A stretch of DNA of 56,744 nt from NCBI RefSeq assembly GCF_963675165.1, contig NW_026986606.1, positions 1 through 56,744 of the forward strand, in the 5' to 3' direction. Below, one piece after another: positions 43,526 through 54,498 of this stretch. Under the pieces are notes generated by a model. That model saw only the letters and a list, made by a program, of their open reading frames with translations. It was not told the origin of the DNA and searched no databases. The stretch comes from Halichondria panicea. Taxonomy: Eukaryota; Porifera; Demospongiae; Suberitida; Halichondriidae. Position numbers and translations under genes: made by a program. Numbering within the stretch: the first letter of the stretch is position 1; the number at the start of each line of letters is the position of its first letter.

Positions 43526-44707
43526 TTAGAAGATAAAATCGTTGATTGCGTCCCCTAGAACAAACTTCACCATCTCTGAGAATGGAGTCGACATACTAAG
43601 TAATTCATTTGGTGGTTTTAATGGTTTCATAAACCCCGTGTTCATATAGTGAGCCACTGCTTTTTGCCTCCACTCAAGCCCTCCTTCCTTCAACCAGTTT
43701 TTAGCCGCAGCGTCATTCCAATTACTCATGTGATAATCAACAGTTATGTCACGATGACATTCTGGGCAATGGTGTAGTATTCCAGCTGGCACATGTCCTG
43801 CATTGTCTATCCATCCAGGCCTGTAGTTATTCTCGTAACTGTCCAACCATTTCCCCATAAATGGTGAGCCGGGAACACTTGAGAAAAATCCAGCACAAGT
43901 TCTGGTACACTCTTGGTTGTCTCTGCCAATCACTATCTCTGATTGTCGTTGCATTTCACGCAATTTTGAACCATTGAGGATGACAACATCAAAATCAGAA
44001 TAAATGCCCCCGTCTCTGAAGCCAGATTTGATTTTTAGATAGTCTGCTTCATGGGAAATATATGATGGTTTCTTTTTATCCTTGCCAATCGTAGTTATTC
44101 GATCCGTCAGTCTCATCTCAATAGGAGTAGTCAAATTCTGCACCATCTCCCAATACTTGCCGGTGATCGATTGGCTACAGTGTATGACAATCTTCTCTGG
44201 CTTATAAAACTTATCCACTGAATATATTGACAAAAACTCTCGAAAACCCAATACGCTGTCTTTCGGATTGTTTGTAAATAGGACATAGTGAAATATCTCT
44301 GGATGAAGATAAACACAGTCTGTACGGTTTGTTCCTGTGAATGCTTCACACAAATTCTTTCCACTGAGAGGTTCTCCACTAGTCGGGTAGGGATCTTCCT
44401 CCCTCAGCTGCATACAGTCTGGCAACTTTTCCTCCTCGGTAATAACTGTACGGTTTGTTCCTGTGAATGCTTTACACAAATTCTTTCCACTGAGAGGTTC
44501 TCCACTAGTCGGGTAGGGATCTTCCTCCCTCAGCTGCATACAGTCTGGCAACTTTTCCTCCTCGGTAACTGGATTTGCAGATATAGGCCTAGGGAGGAAC
44601 GCCGTGTTGTCGCTATACGTATACAAGTGAAACAGAAACAAAGTCCAGAGTACAGTGGACAGTACACTGCCAATAACCACCAGCTTTGTCTGTAAATACT
44701 TTCTCAT
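43526..44707 (-). CDS. GT32-like glycosyltransferase, copy 3 (open, with internal 126-bp duplication)
   Basis: An open frame of 393 aa from the ATG at 44707 (MRKYLQTKLVVIGSVLSTVL; TM at about 8-28). The catalytic signature is SGFRDGGIYSDFDVV, followed by the CPECHRDITVDYHMSNWNDA block common to all copies. Distinctive: a direct tandem duplication of exactly 126 bp (unit 44321-44446, repeated 44447-44572) adds 42 stem residues, giving TEEEKLPDCMQLREEDPY twice. It lies in the luminal stem before the catalytic domain, so activity may persist. A further upstream frame to 44809 is flank sequence and unlikely to be translated. The whole coding region is one exon, as in all copies. Confidence 0.85.
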   Translation of the reverse strand: MRKYLQTKLVVIGSVLSTVLWTLFLFHLYTYSDNTAFLPRPISANPVTEEEKLPDCMQLREEDPYPTSGEPLSGKNLCKAFTGTNRTVITEEEKLPDCMQLREEDPYPTSGEPLSGKNLCEAFTGTNRTDCVYLHPEIFHYVLFTNNPKDSVLGFREFLSIYSVDKFYKPEKIVIHCSQSITGKYWEMVQNLTTPIEMRLTDRITTIGKDKKKPSYISHEADYLKIKSGFRDGGIYSDFDVVILNGSKLREMQRQSEIVIGRDNQECTRTCAGFFSSVPGSPFMGKWLDSYENNYRPGWIDNAGHVPAGILHHCPECHRDITVDYHMSNWNDAAAKNWLKEGGLEWRQKAVAHYMNTGFMKPLKPPNELLSMSTPFSEMVKFVLGDAINDFIF

Positions 44708-44829
44708 GCTAAAATTTGAAACAGTATTAGTTATTAGTCTGGGGGCCAGACCTTTTCTCAGAGGGGGGAGGGGGAAGAGAGGAAGAAGGTCTGGAGACTC
44801 TTGCAGCAATTAATGTTACTGAGCTAGCT

Positions 44830-45282
44830 CAGAGGAGGAATGCCAGTGTCAAAAGGTCACTAATTAAAACACCACGTGGCCCTATGTTTTACATGTAAAA
44901 CTGAGTTTACCCTCGCGCCCCTGAGTTTATACACCATCAATAGCTTGATCCTCTTTATAATCACAACAGAAATCGGTTGAGCTATCGCGCCCCAGAGGAA
45001 TCAGCTTGAGAGAGGAGATCCAGGATTTAATTGCAACCTTTGACCTTTTATTGCATTCTTCAAAACCACAAGATATGGAAATTAGCCTTCTGTGGCTAGG
45101 GTATAAATGTTGATGTACTGGCTTGCTGCACTGGATAGATCTAGGTATAGTAAGCTTTCCAAGCAGGCAAATAAAGAACAGAAACGCTAAGCTGCTATAT
45201 GCAGCAAAGGTCAAGAACCCAGAACAAGAATGTTTAATCCTTCATTAAACGTGACCCTATTGACCCTGGCGTTCCTCCTCTG
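44830..45282. mobile_element. Non-autonomous TIR element with perfect 9-bp target duplication (copy 2)
   Basis: Starts CAGAGGAGGAATGCCAGTGT and ends CCTGGCGTTCCTCCTCTG. GAGCTAGCT is present immediately on both sides (44821-44829, 45283-45291). The interior matches copy 1 at 313-797. Confidence 0.9.
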
Positions 45283-45291
45283 GAGCTAGCT

Positions 45292-45691
45292 ATACTAGCA
45301 TAGTTACGTACACAGTACAAAGGTCAGCTAGATGAACCACATTGTAGATATCTCTTGCAAACATGACAATGCCATTGTCATGTTGGGCTTGCCCCCGGAA
45401 AATTTTGGCATTCTACATTAAATTAATCCGGAGATAAAAATTAATTTGGTATAGATCTAAAAATATCACTATCAAAATTTGTCAAAATAAGTAATTCTAC
45501 GTGAGTTTACCTAGATAAATTATTCTGCTATATATTATACTTTAAATCTATAGAATCTGTTAAGTGCCCGGACCCCCAAATTTGTACATCAGCACCCCCT
45601 TACAAAAACATCTTCCTACTCCTCTGTACCATACTTTGTGTTAGGAATGTTTATTTGTCTTTGTTATATTTTTGTGCAGTTTATATAGTTA
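45292..45691. other. Unannotated spacer
   Basis: AT-rich sequence, no gene or clear repeat recognised. Confidence 0.4.
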
Positions 45692-46014
45692 TGTAGATGG
45701 GCGTGGCCCGCCTCCAAAAAGGGAGACGGGATTGCAGCCCTATCTAGCATTCGTTCTGCTGCATCGCGTACTAACTATGAATATCATTAATATTAGCCGC
45801 GCCTCTAACCACAAAGCTCTTGGAGGGGCTGGGAAGCCAACAAAATGCATTACGTAAGGGTTATACAATCTGATTGGTGCATATGCATTCCTGAATGCAA
45901 ACTGCTTACGTAATGTAGGCAGTCTGCAATCTGATTGGTGCTGCATGTTTTTCTGCAGCAAGAACAAGGCTGCAACCCGTCTCCCTTTTTGGAGGCGGGC
46001 CACGCCCATCTAAT
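45692..46014. mobile_element. TIR element TAGATGGGCGTGGCCCGCC
   Basis: The left TIR TAGATGGGCGTGGCCCGCCT continues CCAAAAAGGGAGACGGG; the right TIR is its inverse, ending GGCCACGCCCATCTA, about 45 bp long. Single ends occur at about 4525, 5952 and 43145. Confidence 0.8.
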
Positions 46015-46534
46015 ACTATGCCCTCGGGATATAAACCACGTGCACTCGGGATGCATGGCATATATTGCGGCTTACGCCCTCGTGCTTCAGTGTAATATAT
46101 ACGTGTTATATTTTCAAAGCTAGCTACAAGCTATTACATGCAGCACAGTGTAGTAGAGATGTTCAATAATATTATATGGGAAGTATTACTGTATATAGCT
46201 CTATAGAGTTTAACTGTTACATAAGATACATCAGTGAGGTACTTGTGCAATTGCATGTAGTCTACATACATGTATAGCTAGCTGCATGTACAAAAGATGC
46301 CTTATCACTGCAGCAATTGCATTAGCACAATAGTCACTCACTACTATTAGCAGCGTTGCAATGCCTGTTCTAACATCTCATGTGCACGCAAAAATGTTCT
46401 CCTATATTATTTGTTTAAAAGTGTCAACAAGTCATGGCCTTATCTAATGTTTCATACCACAGGTGGACCTATATAGCTCTCTCTCTGAGGGTCTGGCTGC
46501 GGGGGGCCGTGCGCCCCCTGCTCTCTGGGGGGGC

Positions 46535-47237
46535 TCTCCCTGGGATGTGAGAGTGTAGGGTCCTATGGGCCAAATCACTATAAAATGAACGAGCTTAGTG
46601 ACGTACCTCCTGGGTAGCTTGGAAAGCGTCACACACTATATTCCACAGGTGTGATGGTTCTCTTCCGTATTAAAATCAGGTAAAAATAAACTACTGCTAT
46701 ATTTATATGTAATTCAACATGTTTTTTTTGCTGCAGGGTGAAAATTGAAAGTAGCGTTAGGCATCTGCAAATCATTTCATGGTGCTAGCCTGTTCACCCT
46801 TAAATCTCTATGTGTATGTGCATGTACATGTATACTGTGGCTATTGTCTTGTTCTGTTATTATGTCACTTGTATATACTTTTAACATGTTTTTCTTGTTC
46901 CTTTTGTGTTTTTCTTTAGGACTACCTTTACATCAGCATTCAGTTGCTACTAGTCTTGTTTTTGTCCTTATGCTTGCATTACTAACTATAATTATACTGA
47001 CACAAATTATAGAATTAACCCTATAAACCCAAATGCAAGACACGTACATGTACATGTACATGTAAATGTCGACTCGGTGTCTCTGACAAGCCGGTGCGTC
47101 TCAATAATAATCAAGGGTAGCTAGATAAATAAATTAATGACTTAATTAAGTAAATTTCCCACGGAAGGGAGGGTTGTAGTGTTTTATTTGCTAGAAACTG
47201 AATTATATTTAATTGCACCGCGGGTCAGGTACGGGTG
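46535..47237. repeat. Segmental duplication C (partner 53327-54040)
   Basis: About 0.7 kb closely similar to 53327-54040 (TCTCCCTGGGATGTGAGAGT … CCGCGGGTCAGGTACGGGTG). It includes a small open frame in both copies (46745-47026; 53609-53818) with a hydrophobic predicted product, which may be non-coding. Similarity resumes at 47605-47983 versus 54066-54513. Confidence 0.8.
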
Positions 47238-47339
47238 TAGCCTCGATTCAAGGCTGATTAAAATACGTATTCTACTTGTTGTTAGATCATGTTTGTCATA
47301 AATACTGCAATCTGATTGGTTAGAGGAAATGTTCTATCC

Positions 47340-47602
47340 AATTTAGAAAATCATGTACTTCAATAGAAAATCATGTACTTCAATAGAAAATCATGTAGCA
47401 AAGATTAGATAAGAACATTCAAATCTGATTGGCTAAATACTCATGGTTGCTATGATCTAAAATGCTTAGACACTGTTTAGGAAGTTTCCACATGATTTAG
47501 AAGTCCTCAGGGCTAGTAGAACCCTCACTGCGTTCGGGATACTACAACCAGCCCTTTGGGCTTCTAAATCATGTAGAAACTTCCTAATCAGTGTCTAACT
47601 AT
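47340..47602. repeat. Short tandem repeat followed by an inverted-repeat hairpin element
   Basis: GAAAATCATGTACTTCAATA repeats about three times at 47345-47395. At 47464-47602 TTAGACACTGTTTAGGAAGT and CACATGATTTAGAAG are mirrored by CTTCTAAATCATGTAG and ACTTCCTAATCAGTGTCTAA. It is absent from the partner duplication at 54045, so probably an insertion. Confidence 0.6.
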
Positions 47603-47986
47603 TATTTTCACCGCAAACACTGGTTGTTCTGACGACCTTTCCCCATATTTCAAACTTAGCGGGCAAACGTCGTCAGTGGAACTAACACATTAATTTTGTT
47701 TCTCACAATCCTTTGTTGTGAGTGTTTTGAAAAGTAATTAGTTTGACCTCCCCAACCAGCCCAGAGGTGTATGTATGATTATCTGATTGGAGCTGCTAGA
47801 CGTGTAACATTTTGTTGGCTTAAAGAGACAATATAATTTATTGTACATGCATGCAATGGTATAGTACGACCCTTTATGAGCAATTTTTGAGAAGTAAGTC
47901 ATTGTGTTTAAATCCATGAAATAACAATTCTATTACAAAAAGAGACCATACATGATCAATCTATTCAGTTGCCAGGTATTCTTCTC

Positions 47987-50190
47987 ATGCTAAAATGTTG
48001 GCACTATTGAAACAGTTATATAGTATATATATATATCTATATTTATTTACTGATTAGCTAGCTACATGTACAAACCTCGCAGCTGCATTTAGTGGTGGGC
48101 GGGTCTGGTCAAAAGTTTATGCATGGCTTCCAGCTAGCTGAACCTAGCTAGCTAGCTAGCTCATGTAGCTCTACAGTAGTACTGCTAGTTCTATGCCTGT
48201 AACTGTTCTAAATGCATAATTCTGAGGCTGTGAGAGCAAGTTTGACTGTCTCCACTGATGTTCAAATGACTGTTTTGCTGTTTTTGCAGTAAATAAATCA
48301 GTTCAGTGTTGACTGGTTGCCTAGTAATTATGGTTTATAACCAACCTCAGCCTCGGGCTGCGCCCTCGGCATTGGTTGTTTATAAGCCATAATTACTAGT
48401 CAACCAGTCAATAACTATAACATGATTCTTGTATGGCGAGAGGCATTAGCCATTGCTGATTGGTATGTATTACACTGAAAAAGATGACTTAATTGACTAT
48501 AATACGTGTTGTTGCATTTTGAGTGGGCAGATCAAAGGAAACACTGTGCCAATATCTGCCATGGCACAGGTCAAGCCTTAGTATGGCTGAAACGGTCCCT
48601 TTTATAGTATAACACTGTCAACAGATTCAGTGGTAGGCAAAAAACGTTTTTCATGCGTCTGGGTGCATTCCACAGCCACCACAAGTAGTTTAAACTAGTT
48701 GCCCTATAAAAGAAGTGATGTGTACACGGAAAGGAATGCACAAGGAATGCAGTTGTTACACAGCTCACTCATGCGCACATTGGATATATTGGCTGCCTTT
48801 GCCCTCGAGGCCTGCGGCCCTTGGGCCTAAGTCACTACTGAGCCATTAGATCCCACTTGTGTGTGTTTAGCAGGGAATTATGAGCCATAATCTCATAGTT
48901 TCCCAGGGAATTATAAGCTTGAGGGTATAAAGTACAAGTACTATTTTTGAATGTACAGAAATGATAATAAAGCTGTAGCTGCATGATAATTAGCTAGCTA
49001 TGGCTGTTCAGTTATTTCACTACCAGTTTCTATAGCGTTTGCTGGGTTGATGGTAGGGTTCACCAGTATCTTTTCTTGTCGAGGAACACTAAGAGCCAAT
49101 GATTTTAACAGTTCTGGGTCCATTGTCACAAGCATGAAAGCATGTCTTCAACTTGTAGCATTTGTCAACTTTGTCCTCCTGACTTCTGTTTCTATCCTGC
49201 AGCCATGTTTCAAATTGCAGTAGACTCCTGTGTCTTTTTGGGAACGATAGTGCACTGTAGCATTGCTGCAAGCTGTTCCTTGCTAGCTAGCCGTACATAT
49301 CAGAACAGTTTACTGAGAAGCTTGAGCTGGGGTGGGGCTTGAGTGCAGATAAAGAGGAGGCTGGGCTCATTTGTTGCAGAGCGCTTCCTGCACAAGGTGG
49401 AGTCACTAGTTTGTCCATTCCAATGTTGAAGCAAGGCCAATGCAAAGGTGTTTTTTTTAGCAGAAATCATCTAGACTAGCTTGTCAGAACAGGACATTTT
49501 CAAAAATAAAGCTGTTGCTAAGGCTTGCTGCTTTTATAGATACACTTCTTGCCTGAGGCAGCCAATGAAAAGTGGGATCTAAATCAGTTAGCACATGTGC
49601 ATTCGGTATCTATGGTTATAGTGTCCCTCATCCCTCGGGCAAGCCCTCGTGATATGGGACACTATAACACATAGATACCTCATGCCCATGTACTATCTAT
49701 AACATATATCCCATGTGGCACTCGTGCATGTGTCACAACTATAACATACAAAAATCAAATCTATTCAGTTTGGCCAGATATTATTAGTCATACCAGCCCC
49801 GAATGTTTTCTATTGGAACGTTAATTAAGTCGAAAAACTGGGGCTGGTGCGAGACTACCGTATAGCGGGTAATTTTCGCGGGACAAAATATTCGTGATTT
49901 AGCAATATTGAGACATTTCGTGGGTAATATTTTCGTGGTTGCAGCTTGCACTGCCGGTAAAGGTAGGCAAGGTCGCTTCATTCGTGGGTAAAATTTTGTG
50001 GTCAGACCTCCTACCACGAAAACCACAAATATTTTGCCCCACGAAAATTACACGCTATACGGTAGTATACTAGTATTGTCATAAAAATATTTATTTTATG
50101 AACAGTTGAATGCACACAGTTCAATTGCTGGCTAGAGTAAATAATATACCTGTTATAAGTTAGAAGATAAAATCATTGATTGCGTCCCCT
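47987..50190. repeat. Segmental duplication B (partner 39133-41325)
   Basis: Near-identical to duplication A, including the MITE. It begins exactly at a glycosyltransferase start-codon region joined to the mL37 3'-end footprint (GTTGCCAGGTATTC|TTCTCATGC), meaning the coding part of that copy is missing here. Confidence 0.85.
49858..50062. mobile_element. TA-MITE inside segmental duplication B
   Basis: CCGTATAGCGGGTAATTTTC … GCTATACGG with TA at 49856-49857 and 50063-50064. Confidence 0.8.
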
Positions 50191-51216
50191 AGAACAAACT
50201 TTACCATCTCTGAGAATGGAGTCGACATACTAAGTAATTCATTTGGTGGTTTTAATGGTTTCATAAACCCTGTGTTCATATAGTGAGCCACTGCTTTTTG
50301 CCTCCACTCAAGCCCTCCTTCCTTCAACCAGTTTTTAGCCGCAGCGTCATTCCAATTACTCATGTGATAATCAACAGTTATGTCACGATGACATTCTGGG
50401 CAATGGTGTAGTATTCGACTTGGCACATTTCCTGCATTGTATATCCATCCAGGCCTGTAGTTATTCTTGTAACTGTCCAACCATTTCCCCATAAATGGTG
50501 AGCCGGGAACACTTGAGAAAAATCCAGCACAAGTTCTGGTACACTCTGGGTTGTCTCTGCCAATCACTATCTCTGATTGTCATTGCAATTTTGAACCATT
50601 GAGGATGACAACATCAAAATCAGAATAAATGCCCCCGTCTCTGAAGCCAGATTTGATTTTTAGATAGTCTGCTTCATGGGAAATATATGCTGGTTTCTGT
50701 TTCTTGCCAACAGTAGTTATTCGATCCGTCAGTCTCATCTCAATAGGAGTAGTCAACTTCTGCACCATCTCCCAATACTTGCCGGTGATCGATTGGTTAC
50801 AGTGTATGACAATCTTCTCTGGCTTATAAAACTTATCCACTGAATATATTGACAAAAACTCTCGAAAACCCAATACGCTGTCTTTCAGATTGTTTGTAAA
50901 TAGGACATAGTGAAATATCTCTGGATGAAGATAAACACAGTCTGTACGGTTTGTTCCTGTGAATGCTTCACAAAAATTATTTCCACTGAGAGGTTCTCCA
51001 TGCACTAGTCGGGTAGGGGTCTTCTTCCCTCAGCTGCATACAGTTTGGCAACTTTTCCTCCTTGGTAAGTGGATTTGCAGATATAGGCCTAGGGAGAAAC
51101 GCCATGTTGTCGATATACAAGTAAAACTTCAGCACTAGAAACAAAGTCCAGAGTACAGTGGACAGCACTTGCACTGCCAATATAATAGTCACCAGCTGTG
51201 TCTGTGCATACTGCAC
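50160..51216 (-). pseudogene. GT32-like glycosyltransferase, copy 4 (multiple lesions)
   Basis: Aligned to its sisters it shows loss of the usual ATG (the position near 51216 reads GTG in NVQYAQTQ), a 4-bp insertion TGCA near 51000 that shifts frame in the stem, a 9-bp deletion removing Arg-Glu-Met after NGSKL, and CGA to TGA at the following Arg (SKLQ-stop, near 50580). The catalytic signature SGFRDGGIYSDFDVV and the C-terminal CPECH block are still readable. It is clearly a pseudogene. Confidence 0.9.
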
Positions 51217-51834
51217 GTTTGCAAAAAATGTTAGCACTATTGGAACAGTTATGGTACCTATGATTCTTACATGGCAAGAGGGCATTAGCCATTTATAGCA
51301 TGCAGTGTTGCAAAACACGTCTGTACAAAAGTCATGCATGCATGCACAAAATGCGCTTGCTTCTAGATCTAGTTGTTCTGACGACCTTTCCCCTTATTTC
51401 AATTTCAACTGCTGCTAGCTGAGTGTGAGTACTGTCACCCTCACAGGCAACTGATCCAGGTAGAAATAGACCAGCAGAGATAGACTCGTAAAATTTGGTT
51501 GGCTTAAACATCTGGCTTAAATAACGTATGTATTAATTGAAACAAAGAGCACAAACTAATTTGTATATGCATGCACTCTTTTTATAAATCATTGTCTATA
51601 AAACAGCAATTCTATTACAAAAAGATGACATAATTGACTATACGTGATTAACAAAAATCAGTTGCCATGTATTATTTAGTCATACCAGCCCCGAATGTTT
51701 TCTATTGGAACATTAAGTCGAAAACTGGGGCTGGTGCGAGACTAGTATACTAAAAGTATTGTCTTAAAAATATTTTTATGTTGAATGCACACAGTTCAAT
51801 TGCTGGCTAGAGTAAATAATATACCTGTTATAAG
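51217..51834. other. Spacer between glycosyltransferase copies 4 and 5
   Basis: It holds shared array-flank blocks, including TCACAGGCAACTGATCCAGG (also at 43170), the mL37-tail footprint TCAGTTGCCATGTATT near 51659, and the 3'-flank block CTGGGGCTGGTGCGAGACTA. No gene. Confidence 0.6.
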
Positions 51835-52881
51835 TTAGAAGATAAAATCGTTGATTGTGTCCCCTAGAACAAACTTTACCATCTCTGAGAATGGAGTCGA
51901 CATACTAAGTAATTCATTTGGTGGTTTTAATGGTTTCATAAACCCTGTGTTCATATAGTGAGCCACTGCTTTTTGCCTCCACTCAAGCCCTCCTTCCTTC
52001 AACCAGTTTTTAGCCCTAGCATCAATCCAATTACTCATGTGATAATCAACAGTTATGTCACGATGACATTCTGGGCAATGGTGTAGTATTCGAGCTGGCA
52101 CATGCCCTGCATTGTATGTCCATGCAGGCCTGTAGTTATTCTCGTAACTGTCCAACCATTTCCCCATAAATGGTGAGCCGGGAACACTTGAAAAAAATCC
52201 GGCACAAGTTTCGGTACACTCTGGGTTGTTTCTCCCAATCACTATCTCTGATTGTCGTTGCATTTCACGCAATTTTGAACCATTGAGGATGACAACATCA
52301 AAATCAGAATAAATGCCCCCGTCTCTGAAGCCAGATTTGATTTTTAGATAGTCTGCTTCATGGGAAATATATGCTGGTTTCTGTTTCTTGCCAACAGTAG
52401 TTATTCGATCCGTCAGTCTCATCTCAATAGGAGTAGTCAACTTCTGCACAATCTCCCAATACTTGCCGGTGATCGATTGGTTACAGTGTATGACAATCTT
52501 CTCTGGCTTATAAAACTTATCCACTGAATATATTGACAAAAACTCTCGAAAACCCAATACGCTGTCTTTCGGATTGTTTGTAAATAGGACATAGTGAAAT
52601 ATCTCTGGATGAAGATAAACACAGTCTGTACGGTTTGTTCCTGTGAATGCTTCACAAAAATTCTTTCCACTGAGAGGTTCTCCACTAGTCGGGTAGGGAT
52701 CTTCCTCCCTCAGTTGCATACAGTTTGGCAGATTTTCCTTCTCTGTAACTAGATTTGCAGATACAGGCCTAGGGAACGTGCTGTCGATATACAAGTAAAA
52801 CTTCAGCGACACCAGAAACAAAATCAGGAGTACAGTGGACAGTACACTGCCAACAGCGACCCGCTGTGAACCTTTTCCCAT
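51835..52881 (-). CDS. GT32-like glycosyltransferase, copy 5 (intact)
   Basis: A single open frame of 348 aa from the ATG at 52881, in a purine-containing context. TM helix at about residues 8-32, luminal stem, catalytic domain with SHEADYLKIKSGF then RDGGIYSDFDVV (DFD at 193-195), then CPECHRDITVDYHMSNW. The first 50 residues differ most from the other copies (MGKGSQRVAVGSV). N-glycosylation sequons include NRT and NQS. Expected to be a Golgi type II transferase adding Gal or GlcNAc/GalNAc-type sugars; donor and acceptor cannot be read from sequence. No lesion seen, so with copy 3 it is the likely functional member. Confidence 0.9.
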   Translation of the reverse strand: MGKGSQRVAVGSVLSTVLLILFLVSLKFYLYIDSTFPRPVSANLVTEKENLPNCMQLREEDPYPTSGEPLSGKNFCEAFTGTNRTDCVYLHPEIFHYVLFTNNPKDSVLGFREFLSIYSVDKFYKPEKIVIHCNQSITGKYWEIVQKLTTPIEMRLTDRITTVGKKQKPAYISHEADYLKIKSGFRDGGIYSDFDVVILNGSKLREMQRQSEIVIGRNNPECTETCAGFFSSVPGSPFMGKWLDSYENNYRPAWTYNAGHVPARILHHCPECHRDITVDYHMSNWIDARAKNWLKEGGLEWRQKAVAHYMNTGFMKPLKPPNELLSMSTPFSEMVKFVLGDTINDFIF

Positions 52882-53326
52882 GCTAAGCTATAGCTGCATA
52901 CTTGCAAGATGGGACAAATGTTGGCACTTTTAGTACTTTTGGAACAGTTATAGCACCTATATGATTCTAGAGGCATTAGCACTGCACTCGTTGATTAATG
53001 ATAAGTGTTGTCAAAACACGTCTGCAGGCATGCGCAAAGCATCAAAGGGAATTTGAACAATCTTTTTCTACGCTATTTGACATTGGATCCACAGAATTCA
53101 AGTTATTAGCCAAAAGAATCCCCAAACCCATTGCCATTGCATAAACAGGATGTAGTTAAACATCTTCCAACAGCCGTAACTTGAGTATCGTTGATCCAAT
53201 GTCAAACATTATTTATGATTTTCTAAAAGCTTAGGAATAGACCTTTCAAATGAGGTGTTTCAATTTAAAATGTGTTGGGGCCCTAATTTGTCATTTTTCG
53301 GCCTTGGACCATGGCATCAGCAAATC
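52882..53326. other. 5' flank of glycosyltransferase copy 5
   Basis: It contains a spaced inverted repeat: TTGACATTGGATCCAC near 53078 and GTTGATCCAATGTCAA near 53191. It lacks the 2-kb flank seen at copies 2 and 4. No gene. Confidence 0.5.
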
Positions 53327-54040
53327 TCTCCCTGGGATGTGAGAGTGTAGGGGTCCTATGGGCCGAATCACTATAAAATGAACGAGCTCAGTGACGTACC
53401 TCCTGGGTAGCTTGAAAAGCGTCACACACTATATTCCACAGGTGTGATGGTTCTCTTCCGTATTAAAATCAGGTAAAAATAAAACTACTGCTATATTATT
53501 TTATATGTAATTCAACATGTTTTTTTTTGCTGCAGGGTGAAAATTGAAAATAGCGTTAGGCATCTGCAAATCATTTCATGGTGCTAGCCTGTTCACCCTT
53601 AAATCTCTATGTGTATGTGTACATGTATACTATGGCTATTGTCTTGTTCTGTTATTATGTCACTTGTATATACTTTTAACATGTTTTTCTTGTTCCTTTT
53701 GTGTTTTTCTTTAGGACTACCTTTATACATCAGCATTCAGTTGCTACTTGTTTTTGTCCTTATGCTTGCATTACTAACTATAATTATACTGACACAAATT
53801 ATAGAATTAACCCTATAAACCCAAATGCAAGACACGTACACGTACATGTACATGTAAATGTTGACTCAGTGTCTCTGACAAGCCGGTGCGTCTCAATAAT
53901 AATCAAGGGTAGCTAGATAAATAAATTAATGACTTAATTAAGTAAATTTCCCACGGAAGGGAGGGTTGTAGTATTTTATTTGCTCTGAACTGAATTATAT
54001 TTTAATTGCACCGCGCGGGTCAGGTACGGGTGTAGCCTCG
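53327..54040. repeat. Segmental duplication D (partner 46535-47237)
   Basis: Near-identical to 46535-47237. Beyond it, TTTCACCGCAAACACTGGTT and about 35 following bases occur twice in tandem (54066 and 54150), then sequence matching 47650-47983 runs straight into the mL37 3' end. Confidence 0.8.
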
Positions 54041-54498
54041 ATTCAAGGCCGATTAAAATACGTGTTTCACCGCAAACACTGGTTGTTCTGACGACCTTTC
54101 CCCATATTTCAAACTACCGATACTGTGACACAAGTTGTTAAATACGTGTTTCACCGCAAACACTGGTTGTTCTGACGACCTTTCCCCATATTTCAAACTT
54201 AGCGGGCAAACGTCGTCGGTGGAACTAACACATTAATTTTGTTTCTCACAATCCTTTGTGTAAGTGTTTTGAAAAGTATGACCTCCCCAACCAGCCCAGA
54301 GGTGTATGTATAATTATCTGATTGGAGCTGCTAGACGTGTAACATTTTGTTGGCTTAAAGAGACAATATAATTTATTGCACATGCATGCAATGGTATAGT
54401 ACGACCCTTACGAGAAATTTTTGAGAAGTAAGTCATTGTGTTCAAATCCATGAAATAACAATTCTATTACAAAAAGAGACCATACATGATCAATCTAT

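Noticed and set aside
46745-47026. Hydrophobic small open frame (also at 53609-53818) as a membrane-protein gene
   Set aside because: Duplicated as part of a segmental repeat; predicted length differs between copies and no conserved pattern supports coding.
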